Below are positions 29,367 to 33,615 of a stretch of 33,615 nucleotides of DNA, piece after piece. The number at the start of each line of letters is the position of its first letter. The first letter of the stretch is position 1. The stretch is taken from contig JAJCXO010000212.1 in NCBI GenBank assembly GCA_029263395.1, positions 1-33,615 on the forward strand, in the 5' to 3' direction. Made by a program: the position numbers and the translations under genes. Below the pieces are notes generated by a model that saw only the letters and a program-made list of their open reading frames with translations, did no database searches and had not been told where the DNA came from. This stretch comes from Acidobacteriota bacterium. Lineage in GTDB: Bacteria > Acidobacteriota > Thermoanaerobaculia > Multivoradales > J023.

Positions 29367-32171
29367 ATGTGGATACCGCTTCGGGTTTTGGCAGCACGGG
29401 TTCGCGGCTTCTTGCGGCCCGGCGATCAAGAGCATGAGTTCGATCAGGAACTGGCGACCCATTTGGCGATGGCGGAAGAGGACAAGATCCGCCAGGGTAT
29501 GACAGCGCAAGAAGCCCGTCGGCAAGCCCGCGTCGAATTGGGCGGTCTGACGCAACTGCGTGAGGCGAGCCGAGCCGCTCGTGGCTTGCCGTGGTTGGGC
29601 ACTCTCGGGCTGGATGTCAAACTGGGATTTCGGATGCTGCGCAAGTCCTGGGGACTGACGCTGATCGGTGGTCTGGCGATGAGCGTTGCGATCGGCATTG
29701 GGGCGGTCGTCTTCGCCTTTTTTGATATCGGCTATTCCGGTACCTTGCCACTGGACGAAGGAGACCGAGTCGTCGCCCTACAGACTTGGGACGAAAGGGC
29801 CCATGACGGACAGCCGAACTCCTTGCTCGACTTCGAGCACTGGCGCGATGCGATGCGGTCGGTGGAAGATGTCGGCGCGGTCCGGACGATTGAACGCAAC
29901 CTGATCGTCGGAGACGGCCTTGCCAACCCGGTACCCATCGCCGAGATCACGGCGTCTGGATTCGACCTGGCACGGGTGGCCCCATTCTTGGGTCGGCCGC
30001 TCACTGAGGAGGATGAACAGCCTGCGGCTCCCCCAGTGGCTGTGATTGGCTACGATGTGTGGCAATCTCGGTTTGCGGCCGACCCGGCAATTCTGGGGCG
30101 GACGATTCGCTTCGGAGCCACAGTCCATACGGTGGTGGGTGTCATGCCGCAGGGCTTCGCGTTCCCGGTGAATCATCGGTTCTGGATACCCTTGCAGACG
30201 AAGCCCCCGAACCGCCTCGAGAACGAGCGGGCGTTTGACCTCGTTTTTGCGCGGCTAGTTCCTGGGGCGACGATGGAAAGTGCCCAGGCCGAGCTGATGG
30301 CGCTCGGATTGGTCCCCCGCGAAACTGCCTCTGACGACGAACAACTCCACCCGCGGGTCATGCCCTATGCGTTTGCGGTGTTCGACGACGAGCCCGGACA
30401 GTTTCGTTGGATGTCCCGCCTTGTCCTATTTTTGGTCAGCCTGCTACTCGTCCCACCGTGTGCAAACATCGCTATTCTGATTCACGCTCGGACGGTCACG
30501 CGCCAAGAAGAGTTCGCAGCGCGCTTCGTGCTGGGGGCGAGTCGCAGCCGCATCGTCGTACAGATTTTTGTCGAAGTGCTGGTCCTGGCTGCTGTGGCCG
30601 CTGTGGTGGCGCTTGGTTTTGTCCGATTGGCTATCCGGCAACTGAAGAGGGACAACCCTGATGTCCCATTCTGGATCGACTTTTCCCTCTCCTTCGAGAC
30701 GGTCCTGTTCACCGCTGGACTGGCAGTGCTCGCCGCCATGATCGCGGGCGCCGTTCCGGCTTTGAGAGCAACTGGGCGAGAGATGCAATCAGGGTTGAGC
30801 TCGCTGGGCAGCGGTACCGGCTTGCGACTCGGTGCAACCTGGACCGCCCTCGTCGTGGCCCAGGTCGCTTTCTCCGCAGCCGCGCTACCTTCGGCGGTCG
30901 AGATGGCCTGGGGCACGGTCCGGACCAGTGTCCTGGGGCCGGGGTTCGCATCCGAGGAGTATTTGACCGCCAGGATCGCCATGGACCAAGAGGCGTCTGT
31001 AGGTGCGGTAGCTGATGGGACGGTGGCCGAAAGCATGGCAGCCGATGGCGAACAACTCCCCATCGGTTCTCGATTCGGTAACCTCCAGCTCGAGTTGGTC
31101 CGGCAGTTGGAGGCCGAACCCGGCGTCTCGAGCGTGACGGTGGCGGCTGCGGTGCCCGGTGATGAGCCGTGGGCGACCGTTGAGGTCGAAGGCGACCCGA
31201 TTCAAGACGCCAGCATCTTCGCCGGCAACAGCATGGTCCAGTTCAATCAAATCGATGATGCCTACCTCGACGTCTTCGACGTCCCGCTCCTGCTCGGCCG
31301 CCGGTTCGATGCTCGAGACCACGAGTCCGAACGAGCTACGATCATCGTTAGCAGGACTTTTGCCGAGCTACTCATCGGCGACGGTAACCCCCTTGGCCAC
31401 CGGGTCCGGTACGGTTGGAGGGATAGTGACGTGGCTGAGGCGTTAGCTGCTTCACCGTCCGACCCGTCGGCGTCCGAGGCGGAGGCATCGCCGTCTGCCG
31501 TAACACCGTCTGCCACATCACCGGCCGAAGAGGTCGAGGCGCACACCTGGTACGAAATTGTCGGCGTTGTGGCTGATCTCCCGGCCAATGCAACCCATGG
31601 CAAGATCTACCATCCGATGGTCCCTGGCCGAGTGCAGTCGGCAAGCCTGGCCCTTCGCACGGGTCCCACGCCGGATAATTTGGTAGACCCGCTTCGCGAG
31701 ATCGCCACCAAGCTAGACCCAACCCTCATCCTCGAGGACATCCTCCCGCTGAATGAGATCTACCGCGACCACGCGGTGGGCAACAACATGGGAGCCACTG
31801 TCCTCGGGTTGGTCACCCTATGTGTCCTCCTGCTCTCCGGTGCTGGTCTCTACGCACTGATGTCCTTCACCGTCAATCAACGTCGCCGGGAGATCGGGAT
31901 CCGCTCAGCCCTAGGGGCGCCACCGCAGCGCCTATTGGCCGAAACGTTCAGGCGAGCGCTTGGGCAAGTTCTGGCCGGGGCTCTGGTCGGTATCCTGGTG
32001 GCGTTCTTGGTTGGTCACTACTTCCCCATCAGATTCATAGGCGGCTGGAACGTTCCCGGTGTTGTCCCTGCGGCGGCGGTTTTCATGATTTTGGTTGGCC
32101 TGCTCGCGACGGCCGAACCGGCCCGTCGTGGCCTCCGGGTCGACCCTATCGAGGAGTTACGCCAGGGTTAG
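29367..32171 (+). CDS. Orphan FtsX/MacB-like permease with prefix domain (ADOP type)
   Basis: 934 residues. The first 75 are the permease prefix domain (EFDQELATHLAMAEEDKIRQG, then EARRQARVELGG). Next come a first helix, a MacB periplasmic domain, an FtsX unit around 345-470, a second periplasmic domain, and a final FtsX unit ending PARRGLRVDPIEELRQG. A low-complexity Ser/Pro/Ala/Glu insert (about 691-718) interrupts the second periplasmic domain. The duplicated form and its PadR partner match the acidobacterial duplicated orphan permease family; no ATPase is encoded nearby. Substrate unknown. The 821-residue relative at 17944 lacks the prefix domain, so the two are not simple duplicates. Confidence 0.9.
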   Translation: MWIPLRVLAARVRGFLRPGDQEHEFDQELATHLAMAEEDKIRQGMTAQEARRQARVELGGLTQLREASRAARGLPWLGTLGLDVKLGFRMLRKSWGLTLIGGLAMSVAIGIGAVVFAFFDIGYSGTLPLDEGDRVVALQTWDERAHDGQPNSLLDFEHWRDAMRSVEDVGAVRTIERNLIVGDGLANPVPIAEITASGFDLARVAPFLGRPLTEEDEQPAAPPVAVIGYDVWQSRFAADPAILGRTIRFGATVHTVVGVMPQGFAFPVNHRFWIPLQTKPPNRLENERAFDLVFARLVPGATMESAQAELMALGLVPRETASDDEQLHPRVMPYAFAVFDDEPGQFRWMSRLVLFLVSLLLVPPCANIAILIHARTVTRQEEFAARFVLGASRSRIVVQIFVEVLVLAAVAAVVALGFVRLAIRQLKRDNPDVPFWIDFSLSFETVLFTAGLAVLAAMIAGAVPALRATGREMQSGLSSLGSGTGLRLGATWTALVVAQVAFSAAALPSAVEMAWGTVRTSVLGPGFASEEYLTARIAMDQEASVGAVADGTVAESMAADGEQLPIGSRFGNLQLELVRQLEAEPGVSSVTVAAAVPGDEPWATVEVEGDPIQDASIFAGNSMVQFNQIDDAYLDVFDVPLLLGRRFDARDHESERATIIVSRTFAELLIGDGNPLGHRVRYGWRDSDVAEALAASPSDPSASEAEASPSAVTPSATSPAEEVEAHTWYEIVGVVADLPANATHGKIYHPMVPGRVQSASLALRTGPTPDNLVDPLREIATKLDPTLILEDILPLNEIYRDHAVGNNMGATVLGLVTLCVLLLSGAGLYALMSFTVNQRRREIGIRSALGAPPQRLLAETFRRALGQVLAGALVGILVAFLVGHYFPIRFIGGWNVPGVVPAAAVFMILVGLLATAEPARRGLRVDPIEELRQG

Positions 32172-32193
32172 TCCGGTCGCCCCCTGGTTCGGC

Positions 32194-33261
32194 TCAACGG
32201 GGCGCGACGCCAGGACGTTCAACCGACGGAGGAATCACGATCTCGACATGAGGTGCGACACTCATCGCGACCTGGTTGGCAATCTCGCGTGACAGCTCCT
32301 GTTGTAAATCCAGCGCGTCGCCAATCTTGCGTTCATAGGTGCCGCCCCACAGGATCCGCCCGGCGCGAGCATCCACCAATTGGATCGAGATCCACAGACG
32401 ATCCCCTGAGCGCAAAACCGAGCCTTCCAGCACCGCATCAGCGGCCAGCTCGGTAGCCACTTGGTCGAGATCACGAGGCGGTGTGAGGTTGCGGGTCACC
32501 AACCCTGGCAACACATCGAGGGGGCCGAGGTAGGCGAGATCGGCGATCAACATCTCGGTCAGTCCGTCGGCGAAGAAGTCTTGCCGGCATTCTTCGGTGA
32601 AGGTCGAAAACGGCAGTACAGCCAGCGATTGCATTGGCCGGGTTGTGGCCTCGCCTGCGATTCCTTCAGCTTCCTGGGGGGCAGGTGTCTGATCGGCGGG
32701 AACGGGCTGGGGCGTGAACCATCGACCGGCGACCGCCAGCGCCAGAGCAGTGGCTAGAATCGCGAAGGCCCACCCCGCTGACCTCTGATTGAATCGTGTA
32801 CCCTGCGTTGGAGGTGCTGGTAGTGCAGCCGGAGTGGTGTCGGCACTAGGTTTCGTCGTGACAGAGTGCGTCGCTGTGGCAGGTTGCGTCGCCGTGGCAA
32901 GTTCTGAGATAGGAGCGATCAGGCGGTAACCACTCTTGCGGATGGTGTCGATGTAGGTTGGATTGCGAGCGTCGTCGTCGAGGGCCTTACGCAGTTCGTA
33001 GACCACGGTCGACAATGCTTCATCAGTGGTGAAGCTACCTTCCCACACCCGAGTGAAGAGCTCGTCTTTGGTCACTAGCTCGTGCGGTCGCTCAGCGAGA
33101 CAGAGCAGCACCGCCATGACCTTGTGCCCAAGCTTCCGAGTTGCCGGCTGCTGATGGTCGAGCTTGTCGCTGTCGTGCGCTCGGACGAGGTCTGGCGCTC
33201 GAACCAGCGTATTCAGCGATGGCTGGACAATCCACTCTCCGAGACGAAATTCAGCGTGCAC
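32194..33261 (-). CDS. CadC-like regulator: wHTH, TM, TolB-N-like domain
   Basis: 355 residues from GTG 33261 (GAGGAGAG upstream). Residues 1-115 form an OmpR/PhoB-type winged helix (LVTKDELFTRVWEG, ALSTVVYELRKALDDD, IDTIRKSGYRLIAP). A Thr/Pro/Ala-rich linker leads to one membrane helix (162-182). Outside, residues about 208-325 contain SLAVLPFSTF, FFADGLTEMLIADLA, AADAVLEGSVLRSGDRL and RILWGGTYERK, the TolB-N/FlgO-like domain often found in such one-component regulators. It would sense an envelope signal and bind DNA directly from the membrane. Target genes are unknown. It is convergent with the permease (22 bp apart) and follows etfA on the same strand by 62 bp. Confidence 0.9.
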   Translation of the reverse strand: MHAEFRLGEWIVQPSLNTLVRAPDLVRAHDSDKLDHQQPATRKLGHKVMAVLLCLAERPHELVTKDELFTRVWEGSFTTDEALSTVVYELRKALDDDARNPTYIDTIRKSGYRLIAPISELATATQPATATHSVTTKPSADTTPAALPAPPTQGTRFNQRSAGWAFAILATALALAVAGRWFTPQPVPADQTPAPQEAEGIAGEATTRPMQSLAVLPFSTFTEECRQDFFADGLTEMLIADLAYLGPLDVLPGLVTRNLTPPRDLDQVATELAADAVLEGSVLRSGDRLWISIQLVDARAGRILWGGTYERKIGDALDLQQELSREIANQVAMSVAPHVEIVIPPSVERPGVAPR

Positions 33262-33275
33262 CGTGGCTCTCCTCG

Positions 33276-33298
33276 CGTCTCGTAGACGTTACGAGACG
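33276..33298 (-). promoter_or_regulatory. Perfect 9-bp inverted repeat before the CadC-like gene
   Basis: CGTCTCGTA (33276-33284), spacer GACGT, TACGAGACG (33290-33298). It lies between etfA and the regulator, immediately upstream of the regulator's SD, with an AT-rich TAGAATATT block just beyond it that could be a -10. It is either an operator (autoregulation) or an RNA hairpin terminating etfA; no T-run follows the stem on the minus strand. Confidence 0.55.
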
Positions 33299-33323
33299 GA
33301 GAATATTCTAACGGCAAGCTCGG

Positions 33324-33615
33324 CTAACGGCTCGCGAGCTCGGCGAGTTTGGCGGTGAGTGCCGGAAGCACCTTGCGGTAGTCCTCGACCAAGCCGAACG
33401 CGGCATGCTTGAAGATCGGCGCCTCAGGATCGGAGTTGATCACGGCGATGACTTTGGCGTCGGCAATACCCAACAAATGTTGAGCGGCTCCCGAAATACC
33501 GATAGCCAGGTAAAGCTCGGGGGCGATTTTTTTGCCGGTTTGGCCAACCTGCCACGAGGCTGGCACCCAGCCTTCGTCGCAGGCGACTCGTGAGGCACCC
33601 ACCGCGGCGTCGATG
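33324..33615 (-). CDS. etfA: Electron transfer flavoprotein alpha subunit, C-terminal part
   Basis: The last 96 or so residues of EtfA; the gene enters from beyond the right edge. [37 protein letters not shown] and [15 protein letters not shown] are the FAD-binding signature segments of the alpha subunit, and [20 protein letters not shown] closes it. EtfA with EtfB takes electrons from acyl-CoA dehydrogenases and passes them to an ETF:quinone oxidoreductase. Both partners are in this window (23040-27536), although other genes intervene. Confidence 0.93.
   Translation of the reverse strand, partial: IDAAVGASRVACDEGWVPASWQVGQTGKKIAPELYLAIGISGAAQHLLGIADAKVIAVINSDPEAPIFKHAAFGLVEDYRKVLPALTAKLAELASR

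Overview
The window is GC-rich and reads as a chromosomal segment of an Acidobacteriota-like bacterium. Three families typical of that phylum occur together: the PadR-type regulator plus 'duplicated orphan' FtsX/MacB-like permease pair (29019-32171), a second such permease (17944-20409), and an acidobacterial VWFA-domain secreted protein (20510-22174). An ECF sigma factor next to a TPR-containing Ser/Thr kinase, and a wHTH-TM-TolB-like regulator, fit the same picture. I recognise no rRNA, tRNA, CRISPR array or transposase.

Layout. (1) 1-1288, minus: an AAA/DUF234-type ATPase that runs off the left edge and contains an in-frame 18-bp minisatellite. (2) 1559-4199, plus: an NCS2 nucleobase permease, then a Tsx-like outer-membrane nucleoside channel. 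(3) 4337-13920, plus, closely spaced: ECF sigma factor, a 1342-residue kinase-cyclase-kinase-TM-TPR protein, two small acidic paralogous proteins, an amidotransferase of the N-acetylglutaminylglutamine-amide (NAGGN) type, and a cytoplasmic S41-family peptidase. This is the most novel-looking part. (4) 13884-16405, minus: a SAM methyltransferase and a TIR-TM-DUF2914-like protein, divergent from a GNAT-like acyltransferase fused to a cyclic-nucleotide-binding domain (16636-17796). (5) 17944-22964: orphan permease, VWFA protein, secreted MsrA-like protein. (6) 23040-27536, minus: two acyl-CoA dehydrogenases and an EtfD-like membrane Fe-S oxidoreductase, whose ribosome binding site lies inside a 12-bp hairpin. 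A lipid-oxidation theme returns at the right edge with the C-terminus of EtfA (33324-33615). (7) 27646-33261: SurA-N/DsbA-like protein, PadR regulator plus orphan permease, and a CadC-like regulator with a palindrome in its leader.

How the parts may work together (inference). The sigma factor has Thr-Thr where most ECF factors carry an acidic DAED-like motif, which fits activation by the adjacent kinase instead of by an anti-sigma factor. That kinase also carries a class III cyclase-like domain, and a protein a few kilobases away carries an intact-looking cyclic-nucleotide pocket, so phospho- and cNMP-signalling may meet here. The small acidic proteins, amidotransferase and S41 peptidase downstream are plausible outputs: a peptide or dipeptide amidation and processing pathway of unknown product.

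A recurring oddity is short tandem repeats, mostly in frame, in linkers or termini: 18 bp in the DUF234 protein, 18 bp in the first small protein, 9 bp near the S41 C-terminus, and Glu-Thr-Val repeats in the TIR linker. A 15-bp array lies between genes at 20423-20477.
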